A DNA stretch of 64,000 nt. Source: VGJV01 sp964646415. GTDB lineage: Bacteria > Patescibacteriota > Minisyncoccia > UBA6257 > 2-01-FULL-56-20. The stretch lies in contig CAZYEL010000003.1 in assembly GCA_964646415.1 (NCBI GenBank), positions 1 to 64,000 on the forward strand. Direction: 5' to 3'. The notes under the pieces were generated by a model. The model saw only the letters and a program-made list of their open reading frames with translations, had not been told where the DNA came from and did no database searches. Positions 48,510-57,630 of the stretch are shown piece after piece (positions within the stretch are counted from its first letter, which is position 1; each line of letters opens with the position of its first letter). The position numbers and the translations under genes were made by a program.

Positions 48510-49418
48510 CTAATTCTTAAGATACCTCCGTATCGCAATAAAACTTGAGAGCGCCCCGATGCCCACTCCGAAAACCATCTGGTATCCAAGGAGCGATGCG
48601 ATGTTCCCCATAAAATACCGCGATAACTCGAGCCCGGGGATAAACACGCTCAAATACGGCGACGCGAAGTATACCGTCGGGACCATAATCGCCAGACTCG
48701 CCACCGCCGCAATGGCGCCCGAGATAGTGCCCTCCACCATGTAGGGACCCCGCACAAGCGCGTTTGAAGCGCCCACCAGGCGCATAATGCCTATCTCATC
48801 GCGGTTCGAATAAATGGCGAGGCGGATGGTGTTGAACACGACAAGTCCCGCGATAAGCGAGAGGAAAAGCGTGAGCGTGAACCCGATGCGGTTTACGTTG
48901 TCGATAATCCGCGCAAGCCGGTCAATCACCACCTGATTTTTCGCGTAGCTCACATTGTCGATGTAGGTGGAGAGATTCGGCGCGGTGAGATAGCGGGCAA
49001 TCGTCGCATACTGCTCGGGGCGCTGCGCTTTGATATTCAAGGACGCCTGAAAAGGGTTCGCGTTCAGCTCATTGATTGCCTGGCTGATAACCTGATCGCT
49101 TTTGTGCGTGTTCTTGAAAAGCTCAAGCGCTTTGTCGCTCGAAACATAATTCACGCCTTTCACCTCCGAAAGGTCCTCAAGCGACTGCTTGATGCTCAAA
49201 ATCTTGTCCTCCGCAGTGTTGTTCTTGAAATACACGCTGATGTCGATTTTGTCCTGAATCGATGCCACTGCCTGGCGCGTGATCACCCCGAACAGGATAA
49301 GCCCCACGAAAACCATAAGCGCAAGCGTCATGATTGCCACAGTGGCGGTGGAAAGCCAGCCGTTCCGGCGGAATCCTTTCCCGCCGAACTTTAAGATACG
49401 AAAGAGAATGGTGAACAT
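48510..49418 (-). CDS. ftsX: Cell division protein FtsX
   Basis: 302 residues: N-terminal cytoplasmic part and first helix (GWLSTATVAIMTLALMVFVG), an extracytoplasmic domain with SVYFKNNTAEDKI, then three helices with NRDEIGIMRLVGASNALVRG, the FtsX coupling loop. With FtsE it forms the complex that activates peptidoglycan hydrolases during division. Lies 83 bases after ftsE. Confidence 0.95.
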   Translation of the reverse strand: MFTILFRILKFGGKGFRRNGWLSTATVAIMTLALMVFVGLILFGVITRQAVASIQDKIDISVYFKNNTAEDKILSIKQSLEDLSEVKGVNYVSSDKALELFKNTHKSDQVISQAINELNANPFQASLNIKAQRPEQYATIARYLTAPNLSTYIDNVSYAKNQVVIDRLARIIDNVNRIGFTLTLFLSLIAGLVVFNTIRLAIYSNRDEIGIMRLVGASNALVRGPYMVEGTISGAIAAVASLAIMVPTVYFASPYLSVFIPGLELSRYFMGNIASLLGYQMVFGVGIGALSSFIAIRRYLKN

Positions 49419-49501
49419 GATTGCAAATAGCTTCTAGCTTTGAGCTTTAAGGTTTAAGTGGGACTGCATGGCATTATGTATATTGTACTAAAAGCTTAAA
49501 G

Positions 49502-50185
49502 CTATACCAAAATGTATTTCCCCTTCTTTTCGTCGCGGATAATCCGGCCGCGGTCGAGCGTAATCACGCGGCGCTCCAAATCGTTGATGATGTCCTTGTC
49601 GTGCGTCGCAAGAAGCACCGTCGTACCCAATTCGTTGATTTTCTCGAGAAGCTTCACGATTTCCGCCGTGTGGAAGGGGTCAAGGTTTCCGGTGGGCTCG
49701 TCCGCAATAATCACCTCCGGCCGGTGAATCATAGCGCGTGCGATCGCCACGCGCTGCTTCTCCCCGCCGGAAAGCTCGTGAGGGAAGTTATTGCCCTTGT
49801 CCGCAAGCCCCACCATATCCAGCACCTGGGGCACAAGTTCATTAATTTCCCGCTGCGTGCGCCCCGCCACCTCAAGCGCAAAAGCGACATTCTCGTATGC
49901 GGTTTTCGTAAGAAGCAGGCGGAAATCCTGGAACACCACCCCGATGTGGCGCCGGAAATGGGGCAGTTCGCTTGAACGCAATTTATTCACTTCATATTGC
50001 CCGAAGAACACGCGCCCGCGGCTTGGCTGCTCCTCCCCAATCAGCAGCTTAATGATGGTCGATTTTCCCGCGCCCGAGCGCCCCGCAAGCGAGAGAAACT
50101 CCCCCGGCTTCACTTCAAACGTCACATCCTCAAGCGCCGCGCTCGTATGGTTGTATACTTTGGAAACGCCTTGGAAAACAATCAT
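49502..50185 (-). CDS. ftsE: Cell division ATP-binding protein FtsE
   Basis: 227 residues. Opens MIVFQGVSKVYNHTSAALED, Walker A LAGRSGAGKSTIIKLL, FFGQYEVNKL, signature LSGGEKQRVAIARAM, Walker B VIIADEPTGNLDP and switch His in LLATHDKDI. Powers FtsX. Preceded by prfB with a 123-base gap that contains the hairpin GACAAGG / CCTTGTC. Confidence 0.95.
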   Translation of the reverse strand: MIVFQGVSKVYNHTSAALEDVTFEVKPGEFLSLAGRSGAGKSTIIKLLIGEEQPSRGRVFFGQYEVNKLRSSELPHFRRHIGVVFQDFRLLLTKTAYENVAFALEVAGRTQREINELVPQVLDMVGLADKGNNFPHELSGGEKQRVAIARAMIHRPEVIIADEPTGNLDPFHTAEIVKLLEKINELGTTVLLATHDKDIINDLERRVITLDRGRIIRDEKKGKYILV

Positions 50186-50308
50186 TGGTGGATAGGTTTT
50201 AGGTTAAAGGTTCTGGGCCATAGACCTCGGAACTTGCAGACCTAATAATATCCCAAACACATCAAATCGACAAGGCGTTATACCTTGTCAGAACCCGCAG
50301 CCTAAAAC

Positions 50309-51371
50309 CTAAAAGTTCTTTTCCGCCTCCGCTTCCACAAACATATCCAGGTCTCCCGCAAGAACTTTATCCACCTGCGAGGTTTCGACTTCCGTGCGGT
50401 GGTCTTTCACCAACTGGTAGGGATTCAGCACATAGGAACGGATTTGATTCCCCCATTCGGGCTTCGCTTTTACCCGGAGCCCGGAAAGCTCCTCCACATG
50501 GTGCCGTTCCATAAGCTGGATAATTTTCGCCTTGAGGAGGCGGAGCGCATACTCGCGGTTCTGCTGCTGGCTGCGCTCCACGCGCGCGCCCACCGTAATC
50601 CCCGTAGGGAGGTGCGTGACGCGCACCGCGGTTTCCACTTTGTTCACGTTCTGCCCGCCGGGACCTCCTGCGCGCGAAAACTCCCACTTCAAATCATCCT
50701 CGGGGATCTGGACTTTCGATCCCTCAACCGGCGGCAGGTCCGGCACAACTTCGACGAGCGCGAACGCCGTGTGGCGGAGCTTCTTGGGTGAGAAGGGGGA
50801 AATGCGGACAAGGCGATGCACGCCGGATTCTTTCTTCAGATATCCGTACGCATACTGCCCTTTTATTTCGACTATGCGCCCGCGGGGATTCTCGTCCACA
50901 ATTCTCGCCTTCCAGTTCATCCGCTCCGCGTACCGCAGGTACATCTCCCCGAGCATCCGCGCCCAATCCTCCGCGTCTTCCCCTCCCGCGCCCGGGTACA
51001 CCGAAACAATCGCGGCTTGCCCGTCGTATTTTCCCTTGAAAAGTTCCTCCAATTCAAACGCCCGGAACTTCCGCCGCGTTGCATAATACAAATTCTCATC
51101 AAATGATTTCTCTCCGCCGGAGGCGGATCCGCCTCCGGCGGAAAGCGCGGCGATGCCCGTTTCAATTTCCTGGTAACGGGTAACGAGGTCGCGGAGGATG
51201 CCAAGCCGCTTGATTTTCTCGTCCGCCGAGATGCGGTTCTGCCAAAAACCCGGCGCACTCATCGCCGCTTCGAGCTCCGTTATCTCTTTTTCCTTCGCTG
51301 CGAGGTCAAAGACGCCCGCTTAACCGGCGGGCTTCGGTTGCAAGTTCCTCAAGTTGCGATTTGAAATCCAT
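50309..51371 (-). CDS. prfB: Peptide chain release factor 2, read through a programmed +1 frameshift
   Basis: The ATG at 51371 opens a frame of 21 codons that ends in CTT TGA C (51305-51311); a +1 shift there joins it to the main frame, which continues LAAKEKEITELEAAMSAPGF as in other RF2 proteins. Tripeptide SPF (VRISPFSPKK) marks UGA/UAA recognition, and GGPGGQNVNKVETAVRVTH carries the catalytic GGQ. Residues near 80-92 (LSAGGGSASGGE) are encoded by a perfect palindrome (51113-51142), an insert in the N-terminal helical domain. First gene of prfB-ftsE-ftsX. Confidence 0.95.
51113..51142. repeat. Perfect palindrome inside prfB
   Basis: 30 bases, fully self-complementary (TCCGCCGGAGGCGGA and its reverse complement). 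Same family as 26168-26206 and 57085-57122, but here within an essential gene and kept in frame. Confidence 0.8.
51305..51311 (-). promoter_or_regulatory. RF2 autoregulatory frameshift site CTTTGAC
   Basis: CTT-TGA-C matches the universal prfB slippery site. Upstream on the same strand is AGCGGGCGT in place of the Shine-Dalgarno-like AGGGGGTAT of E. coli. Low RF2 lets the ribosome slip forward at UGA; high RF2 terminates, so the factor controls its own level. Confidence 0.92.
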
Positions 51372-51406
51372 ATTGAAGAATAGTAACACACTTTGAAACA
51401 CTAATG

Positions 51407-51478
51407 AGCCGGTGGTCGGATTTGAACCGACGACCCACGCTTTACGAAAGCGTTGCTCTGCCACTGAGCTACACCGGC
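51407..51478 (-). tRNA. tRNA-Thr, anticodon CGU
   Basis: Cloverleaf on the minus strand: acceptor GCCGGTG / CACCGGC, D arm GCTC ... GAGC, anticodon arm ACGCT-TTCGTAA-AGCGT with anticodon CGT (reads ACG), T arm with GGTTCGAATCC. CCA is not encoded. It lies between prfB and dnaE. Confidence 0.95.
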
Positions 51479-51584
51479 ATTCATGTCCCGCCGCAGGCGC
51501 GGGCAGAACAGCATTATTGTACGTACTTTTTTGCCCAACGCAACTTCACTCGGCATGGAAAATCCCCTAGAATGGGAGCAAGCC

Positions 51585-54500
51585 ATGAGCAAATTCGTCC
51601 ACCTCCACACCCATTCCCACTACTCGCTCCTCGACGGACTGGCGAAAATCGAGGACCTCGTGGAGCGCACGAAGGAACTCGGGATGGATACGCTTGCCTT
51701 GACCGACCACGGGGTCCTTTACGGCGCAGTGGAGTTTTATAAAAAAGCGAAAGCGGCGGGCATCAAGCCTATTTTAGGCGTCGAAGCGTATATTGCACCG
51801 AAGGAGCGGCAGAACAAAGACGCGGGTGAGAAATATTATCATCTCATTCTTCTCGCGGAGAATCTCACGGGCTGGAAAAATCTGATAAAGCTCGTGACCA
51901 AAGCCCACCTTGAAGGGTTTTACTACAAACCCCGCATGGACAAGGCGCTCCTCCGCACGCATCATGAGGGGTTGATTGCGCTCTCCGGATGCTTTTCGGG
52001 AGAACTCGCCCGTTCCATTCTTGGAGGCGCCTCCGGCGAAGAAGTGCTCGCGGAGTACCAAAATATTTTCGGCAAAGAAAACTTTTTTATCGAAATCGGT
52101 TACCACCCGAACGTGAACCGCGCGGAGCACGACAAACTCTGGAACGGGTTGATTGCGCTCGCGAGAAAAACCGGCGCCCCGCTCGTCGCGACCCAGGACC
52201 TCCATTATGCGCGGCCCGAGGACCGCGATTATCACGACATTCTCCTTGCGGTCCAAACCGGGAGCAATCTAAGCGACGGCGACCGGCTCACGCTCAAAGC
52301 GGACGATTTCTCCATGACCTCCCCCGAGGATATGGCAAAAAAATTCAAAGATGCCCCCGGAGCGGTGGAGAACACCCTTCGCATCGCCGAACGGTGCAAC
52401 GTCGAGTTGGAGCTGGGCGTTACCCAGCTTCCGGAATTCCCCAAGCCGGAAGGAGTGAGTGCGAACGAGTACGTGCGGAAGCTGGCTCTTGAGAGGCTTC
52501 CCCGCCGCTTCCCGGGCGATGCATGCACGAAAGAGGTGGCCGACCGGCTGGAATACGAGCTGGACGTCATCGAGAAAACGGGATTTGCGGATTACTTCCT
52601 CATCGTCCAGGACCTCACCGGCTGGGCGCGTGCGCACGGAATCGCCGTGGGACCCGGAAGAGGTTCCGCCGCGGGAAGCCTGGTTTCCTACATCCTCGGC
52701 ATCACCGACATCAACCCTTTGAAATATGGACTGCTCTTCGAGCGGTTTTTGAATCCGGAACGCATTCAGATGCCCGACATCGACATTGATTTCGCCGATG
52801 CGCGCCGCGACGAGGTCTTGGCGTATGCACGGCAAAAATATGGCGAGGACCATGTGGCGCAAATCATCACGTTCGGGACAATGGCTGCCCGCGCGGCAGT
52901 GCGCGACGCGGGACGCGCGATGGGAATCCCCTACGGCTTCTGCGACCAGGTGGCGAAGCTTATTCCCTTCAACGCCACGATAGAGGAATCCATTGACCAG
53001 GTTCCCGAGCTCGCGGAACTCGCCAAACAAAACGAAGAAGCGAGGCGCGTCCTCGACGCCGCAAAACACCTTGAGGGTGTGGCGCGCCATGCGTCGGTCC
53101 ACGCCTGCGGCACGGTGATTACGAAAAAGCCCCTCACCGAGTACCTCCCGCTCCAATACGCGCCGCAAGACAGGGCAATCATCATCACGCAGTTCGAAAT
53201 GCATTCCGTCGAAGACCTGGGGCTCCTTAAGATGGACTTGCTGGGCCTGCGGAACCTCACCATCATTGAAGAAACAGTGAAACTTGTCCGCGACCTCCGC
53301 GGAGAAGACATCAGAATCTCGGAACTCCCGCTTGACGACGCCCCCACCTTCGCGCTCCTCCAGGCAGGAAACACCACGGGCGTGTTCCAGTTCGAGTCCT
53401 CCGGCATGCGCCGCTATATGAAAGATATCCACCCCACCGAACTTGAAGACCTGATTGCCCTGGTCGCCCTGTTCCGCCCGGGCCCCATGGAGCTGATTCC
53501 CTCCTTCATCAAGCGTAAACGCGGCGAGGAAAAAATCGTTTATCTCCACCCCCGGCTCGAACCTATTTTGAAAAACACGAACGGCATCGGCGTGTACCAG
53601 GAGCAGATGATGCAAATCGCCCGCGACCTCGCGGGATACACCCTCCCCGAAGCGGACACGCTTCGCAAAGCAATCGGAAAGAAAATCAAATCGCTCCTCG
53701 ACGAACAAAAAGCGAAGCTTACGAACGGCATGATAAAAAACGGCGTCCCCGCGAAAACCGCGGAGGCGATATGGGAGCTTTTCCCGCCGTTCGCCCGCTA
53801 CGGATTCAACAAGTCGCACGCCGCCTGCTACGCCCTCATCGGATACGAAACCGCGTACCTCAAAACGCACTACCCCATTGAATTCATGGCGGCGCTTTTG
53901 AACGCCGAAATCAGCGATATTGACCGCATCGCGTTCCTCGTGAGCGAAGCCCGCCAGAACCAAATTCCCATTCTCCCGCCCGACGTGAACAGCAGTTTTG
54001 TAAAATTCGCCCCCGACGGAGAAAAAGTGCGGTTTGGCCTTTTGGGCATCAAGAACGTGGGCGAGCAAATCGCACAGGCGATTATCGAGGAACGCATGCG
54101 CGGCGGCCCTTTCGCGAGCTTCACCGATTTCCTTGCGCGCATACAGCACAAAGACCTCAACAAGAAATCGCTGGAGGCTCTTGCGAAATGCGGCGCACTC
54201 GAATCCCTGGGCGTCGAGCGCAACCAGGCGGTGCAAAACATAGACGACATTGTCCGCTTCGCGGGCGCGGCGCGCAAAACCGCCCTCCAGCCGAACTCCC
54301 TCTTCGGAAGTTCCACCGCATCGCTCTCCATCAAGCTCAAACCCGCCCCGCCCGCGACCCGCGAGGAAAAACTCGGATGGGAAAAGGAACTTTTGGGTTT
54401 TTACCTCTCCGACCACCCCCTGAACTCCTACAAAGAAAAACTGGCCGCATACCGCACTCGTACGCTTGATGAACTCCGCACCATCAAAAACGAAAATCTC

Positions 54501-54749
54501 ATCATCCGCGCCGCAGGACTCGTTTCCACCGTCAAAAAAATCTTGACGAAGAAAGGCGACGCCATGATATTTGTGACCGTCGAGGACTTCTCGCCTCAGC
54601 CGCTCGAAGTAGTGGTGTTCCCAAAAGTACTCGGAAAAACGGAATCCGTCTGGCAGCCGAATAACGTCATAATTCTCCAGGGGAAAATGTCCTGGCGCGG
54701 CGGGGAACCGAAGATTATCTGCGATGACGCGAAGAAGTTGGAAGCATAA
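51585..54749 (+). CDS. dnaE: DNA polymerase III alpha subunit
   Basis: 1054 residues. PHP domain from the first residues (FVHLHTHSHYSLLDG), the polymerase active site PDIDIDFADARRDEV and GPGRGSAAGSLVSY, helix-hairpin-helix and a C-terminal OB-fold domain (IIRAAGLVSTVKKILTKKGD). I use the ATG at 51585, preceded by GGGAG, since the PHP domain begins directly there; the frame is open from 51483 but that part overlaps no conserved sequence. The stop codon lies in the loop of a terminator hairpin. Confidence 0.96.
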   Translation: MSKFVHLHTHSHYSLLDGLAKIEDLVERTKELGMDTLALTDHGVLYGAVEFYKKAKAAGIKPILGVEAYIAPKERQNKDAGEKYYHLILLAENLTGWKNLIKLVTKAHLEGFYYKPRMDKALLRTHHEGLIALSGCFSGELARSILGGASGEEVLAEYQNIFGKENFFIEIGYHPNVNRAEHDKLWNGLIALARKTGAPLVATQDLHYARPEDRDYHDILLAVQTGSNLSDGDRLTLKADDFSMTSPEDMAKKFKDAPGAVENTLRIAERCNVELELGVTQLPEFPKPEGVSANEYVRKLALERLPRRFPGDACTKEVADRLEYELDVIEKTGFADYFLIVQDLTGWARAHGIAVGPGRGSAAGSLVSYILGITDINPLKYGLLFERFLNPERIQMPDIDIDFADARRDEVLAYARQKYGEDHVAQIITFGTMAARAAVRDAGRAMGIPYGFCDQVAKLIPFNATIEESIDQVPELAELAKQNEEARRVLDAAKHLEGVARHASVHACGTVITKKPLTEYLPLQYAPQDRAIIITQFEMHSVEDLGLLKMDLLGLRNLTIIEETVKLVRDLRGEDIRISELPLDDAPTFALLQAGNTTGVFQFESSGMRRYMKDIHPTELEDLIALVALFRPGPMELIPSFIKRKRGEEKIVYLHPRLEPILKNTNGIGVYQEQMMQIARDLAGYTLPEADTLRKAIGKKIKSLLDEQKAKLTNGMIKNGVPAKTAEAIWELFPPFARYGFNKSHAACYALIGYETAYLKTHYPIEFMAALLNAEISDIDRIAFLVSEARQNQIPILPPDVNSSFVKFAPDGEKVRFGLLGIKNVGEQIAQAIIEERMRGGPFASFTDFLARIQHKDLNKKSLEALAKCGALESLGVERNQAVQNIDDIVRFAGAARKTALQPNSLFGSSTASLSIKLKPAPPATREEKLGWEKELLGFYLSDHPLNSYKEKLAAYRTRTLDELRTIKNENLIIRAAGLVSTVKKILTKKGDAMIFVTVEDFSPQPLEVVVFPKVLGKTESVWQPNNVIILQGKMSWRGGEPKIICDDAKKLEA

Positions 54750-54763
54750 ACTTCCAACTTTTT
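54735..54763 (+). terminator. dnaE terminator overlapping the stop codon
   Basis: AAGTTGGAAG / CTTCCAACTT stem with loop CATAAA that contains the stop codon, followed by a short T-run. Confidence 0.75.
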
Positions 54764-54785
54764 CGCTGACAAACGCGGACGAACT

Positions 54786-55099
54786 TCAGCTTGTTTTCTC
54801 AATCATTTCTTCGACCTTGCACTTCGCTTCTTCGAGAAGTTCTTTTGCCTTTTTGCGCGCGGCGTGGGATTGGCGCACAAGCTCGGCGATTTTTTTCTGT
54901 GTGGTTTTCGGTAAAACCGGGACCACAATATTTTCAACATCCTCATCAGTAATCGTCGCGGTTCAATAAAACTCAATTTCTATTCTTTCGCGAACTTCAA
55001 AAACCTATCGCTCCGCGCAATTCACACCGCCCCAGAATACGGAAGTGATTTAATATAGCTATCTTTGCCGACTACCCCAGGGAAAGGGCGCCTACAATT
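54786..55099 (-). pseudogene. Remnant of a type I restriction-modification specificity subunit (HsdS)
   Basis: The minus strand reads GKDSYIKSLPYSGAV, then after a broken stretch VFEVRERIEIEFY, an in-frame stop, and TITDEDVENIVVPVLPK continuing KIAELVRQSHAARKKAKELL, ending at a stop at 54786. The TITDEDVxNIxVPxL pattern followed by a Lys/Glu-rich helix is the end of HsdS target-recognition regions. Stops and a frame change show it is dead. No hsdM or hsdR nearby. It fills the gap between dnaE and the next gene. Confidence 0.7.
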
Positions 55100-55497
55100 T
55101 ACAATAACGAGGAGTGATATTTCTCCGGCTGGTGCGGCTCCATCACCTTGATTTCAAATTCCCACCCGAATTCCCCTTTTCGTTTTTCCAAATCAACCTT
55201 CAGTACCTCCTGGTCATACCCCAGCGCCACCACCGCCGGGCGCTGCACCTTCAAAACTTCGTAACTTCCCAACTTTCTGTCCCCCATCACCACCTCGTCC
55301 GCATACTCGGATGCGCGCACGTACTCCATCCGCACGCCGATGGGAAGACACGGATAAACTCCTTTAAGTTCCTCCGCCGCGCCATCCCGCGCCACCACAA
55401 CCACAAGGTAATCACCGCAGGACTTCGCCTGCTTCAAAAACTGTTTATGGCCTTCATGGATGCCGTCGAAGACGCCGAAGACGAGTACCTTTTTCAT
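55099..55497 (-). CDS. Cytidylyltransferase-like nucleotidyltransferase
   Basis: About 132 residues from MKKVLVFGVFDGIHEGHKQF; GVFDGIHEGH is the HxGH-type nucleotide-binding signature of the cytidylyltransferase/FAD synthetase group. DYLVVVVARDGAAEELKG and VVMGDRKLGSYEVL follow the fold; the usual ISSTxIR motif is replaced by EKYHSSLL at the end. Substrate uncertain: glycerol-3-phosphate cytidylyltransferase, pantetheine-phosphate or FMN adenylyltransferase-like. Confidence 0.8.
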   Translation of the reverse strand: MKKVLVFGVFDGIHEGHKQFLKQAKSCGDYLVVVVARDGAAEELKGVYPCLPIGVRMEYVRASEYADEVVMGDRKLGSYEVLKVQRPAVVALGYDQEVLKVDLEKRKGEFGWEFEIKVMEPHQPEKYHSSLL

Positions 55498-55557
55498 AGC
55501 TTTAAGCTTCAAGCTTTTAGCTTCGAGCGCATTTACTTAAATCTTAAAGCTTACCGC

Positions 55558-57012
55558 TCAAAGCTCCTTCCGGGGTCTCATCAGCGGATAAATCACCGTC
55601 TCGCGAATCGGTTTGTCCATAAGGAATGCGAAGAGCCGCTCGGAAAGCCCGAAGCCCGCAATCGGCGGAAATCCATACTCCATCGCGCGCAAGAATTCCT
55701 CGTCGAGCTGCTGGGCTTCTTTGTCACCCGCCTCCCGAAGCTTCATTTGTTCCTCGAACCGCGCGCGCTGGTCCTCCGGGTCGTTCAGCTCCGACCAGCC
55801 GTTCCCCAGCTCCGTGCCGCAGGCAACAACTTGCGTCCGCTCCACGATACGGGGGTCATCCGCAACCCGCTTTGCGAGCGGCGAAACATCCACCGGCGTA
55901 TGTATGAGAAACGCGGGCTGGATGAGGTGGGGACGCACGGTTTTCTTATAAATAAGGTCTATTAAGCGACCCTTCCCCGCAAAGCGCTCCGGGGCAAGCT
56001 TCAGCTTTTCCGCGCGCGCGCGCAGGTCAGCCTCGCTCGCATCAAGAGGATCAATCTTATTCGCCTCCTTGAACGCCGCGACGTACTCGACGGTTTCCCA
56101 CTTTTTCCCCCATTCGATATTCATCCCTTGATACTCCATTACAAGAGACCCGGTCGTCTTTTGGATAACTTTTTTATACATGTCCTCCACCAGCTTCATC
56201 AAATCGCGGTAATCGGCGTACGCCCAGTAGAACTCGAGCTGGGTATAGTCCTGGAGGTGTTCACGGTCGATTCCTTCATTGCGGAAAATGCGCCCGATTT
56301 CGAACACTTTTTCGTATCCGCTCGCCATGAGCTTCTTCAGCGGAAGCTCGAGCGCGATGCGAAGATAAAAATCCATGTCGAGCGCATTGTGATGCGTCAC
56401 AAACGGTTCCGCATCGCCCCCACCGGGAATCGCTTCAAGCGTTGAACCCTCCATCTCCAAGAATCCCTTTTTGTTCATGTAGTCCCTGACGGAACCCCAA
56501 AAAACCGCTTTCTTCCGGAACATTTCCTCGACATCCTTATTTAAAAAAATGTCGAGGTATCGCTCGCGGAGGCGGGTTTCCGTGTCCTCGACGCCGTACC
56601 GCTCCGAAGGAATCGGGCGGAGCGACTTTGAAGCGAGCGTCAGCGTCTTCACGTCAATGCTTTGCTCGCCGCGCTTTGTGGTGAAGAGCATGCCGGTGAC
56701 GGAGACAAAGTCTCCGCGGTCGAGATTCGCTTTCCAGAGCGGAAAATCTTTAAGACTTCCCTCTTTGAGCACCGCCTGAAAGGAACCACTTCCGTCGCGG
56801 ATGTCTATGAAAATGATGCTCCCCTGGTCGCGGATACTCATCACCCGGCCCGCGAGCGAAACCTTTTTCTTCGCCTTCTCGAGCGCCGCAAATTTCTCCC
56901 GCGCCTCCCCGAGGGCGTGCGTGCGCGGCACACTCGCCGGATAGGGGTCAACGCCCGCAGCTTTAAGCGCCTCCAACTTTTTCCGCCGCTCGGCGATAAG
57001 GTCATCCAACAT
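55558..57012 (-). CDS. lysS: Lysyl-tRNA synthetase, class II
   Basis: 484 residues. N-terminal OB-fold anticodon domain (VSLAGRVMSIRDQGSIIFID), motif 1 around FLEMEGSTLEAIPGGGDAEP, motif 2 FEIGRIFRNEGIDREHLQDY, motif 3 GFGLSERLFAFLMD. Normal length. Upstream gap to greA holds a palindromic repeat; the downstream gap is AAGCTT-rich. Confidence 0.95.
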   Translation of the reverse strand: MLDDLIAERRKKLEALKAAGVDPYPASVPRTHALGEAREKFAALEKAKKKVSLAGRVMSIRDQGSIIFIDIRDGSGSFQAVLKEGSLKDFPLWKANLDRGDFVSVTGMLFTTKRGEQSIDVKTLTLASKSLRPIPSERYGVEDTETRLRERYLDIFLNKDVEEMFRKKAVFWGSVRDYMNKKGFLEMEGSTLEAIPGGGDAEPFVTHHNALDMDFYLRIALELPLKKLMASGYEKVFEIGRIFRNEGIDREHLQDYTQLEFYWAYADYRDLMKLVEDMYKKVIQKTTGSLVMEYQGMNIEWGKKWETVEYVAAFKEANKIDPLDASEADLRARAEKLKLAPERFAGKGRLIDLIYKKTVRPHLIQPAFLIHTPVDVSPLAKRVADDPRIVERTQVVACGTELGNGWSELNDPEDQRARFEEQMKLREAGDKEAQQLDEEFLRAMEYGFPPIAGFGLSERLFAFLMDKPIRETVIYPLMRPRKEL

Positions 57013-57084
57013 TATTATCCATAATATCAGCTTTTCGCATGTTTACAAAAAGCCCAGCGCACGCGGGGCCCCTTAAAGCTTAAC

Positions 57085-57122
57085 GCTTTCCGCCGAAGGC
57101 GGATTCGCCTCCGGCGAAAAAG
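57085..57122. repeat. GC-rich palindrome, GGCGGATTCGCC type
   Basis: GCTTTCCGCCGAAGG and CCTCCGGCGAAAAAGC arms around CGGATTCG; diverged copy of the family at 26168 and 51113. Lies just after the greA stop. Confidence 0.6.
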
Positions 57123-57126
57123 CTAT

Positions 57127-57588
57127 TCACTCTATCTTCGTAATCTTGTAAGCCGTCTTCCCCGAGGGCGTCGTTACATCCACCGCATCGCCTATCTTGT
57201 GATTCAAAAATGCCCTCCCCAGCGGAGACTCGTCGGAAATTTTCCCTTCATCGGGTTTTGCGTCGTAGGGACCCACGATGGTGTACCGCATCGCCTTTCC
57301 GTTTTTCTCAACCGTCACCGTAGCGCCCACCCGCACCGCGCCGCCCGGACCCTCTTTTTCAATCATGGTCGCGCGCTTCAAAAGCGCCTCGAGCTCAAAG
57401 ATGCGGCCTTCAATAAGGTTTTGTTCCTCGCGCGCCTCCGCGTATTCGGCGTTTTCCGAAAGGTCTCCGTACTCCTTCGCGCGCTTCAGGTGCTCCGCAA
57501 CGCGGGCACGCCCCTCGCCTTTCAGTTTATCCAACTCCTCTTTTAACTCATTGAACCGCTCCGGCGTAAGATATTGCGTTTCTGGCAT
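57127..57588 (-). CDS. greA: Transcription elongation factor GreA
   Basis: 153 residues. N-terminal coiled coil (LTPERFNELKEELDKLK, HLKRAKEYGDLSENAEYAEA with the acidic tip D and E) and C-terminal FKBP-like domain (GATVTVEKNGKAMRYTIVGP, SPLGRAFLNHKIGD). Rescues backtracked RNA polymerase. Confidence 0.95.
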   Translation of the reverse strand: MPETQYLTPERFNELKEELDKLKGEGRARVAEHLKRAKEYGDLSENAEYAEAREEQNLIEGRIFELEALLKRATMIEKEGPGGAVRVGATVTVEKNGKAMRYTIVGPYDAKPDEGKISDESPLGRAFLNHKIGDAVDVTTPSGKTAYKITKIE

Positions 57589-57630
57589 GGTGATAATTGA
57601 CCAACGGCTAGTGGCAAAAACAGCAAAGCG

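Noticed and set aside
51306..51308. In-frame TGA of prfB as a sign of UGA recoding (genetic code 25) or a broken gene
   Set aside because: It is the conserved CTTTGAC frameshift site, RF2 with SPF is present, and TGA ends other genes in the window.
52269..54416. 715-residue minus-strand open frame
   Set aside because: Exactly antisense to dnaE, which has all expected motifs; the length comes from GC-rich codon structure.
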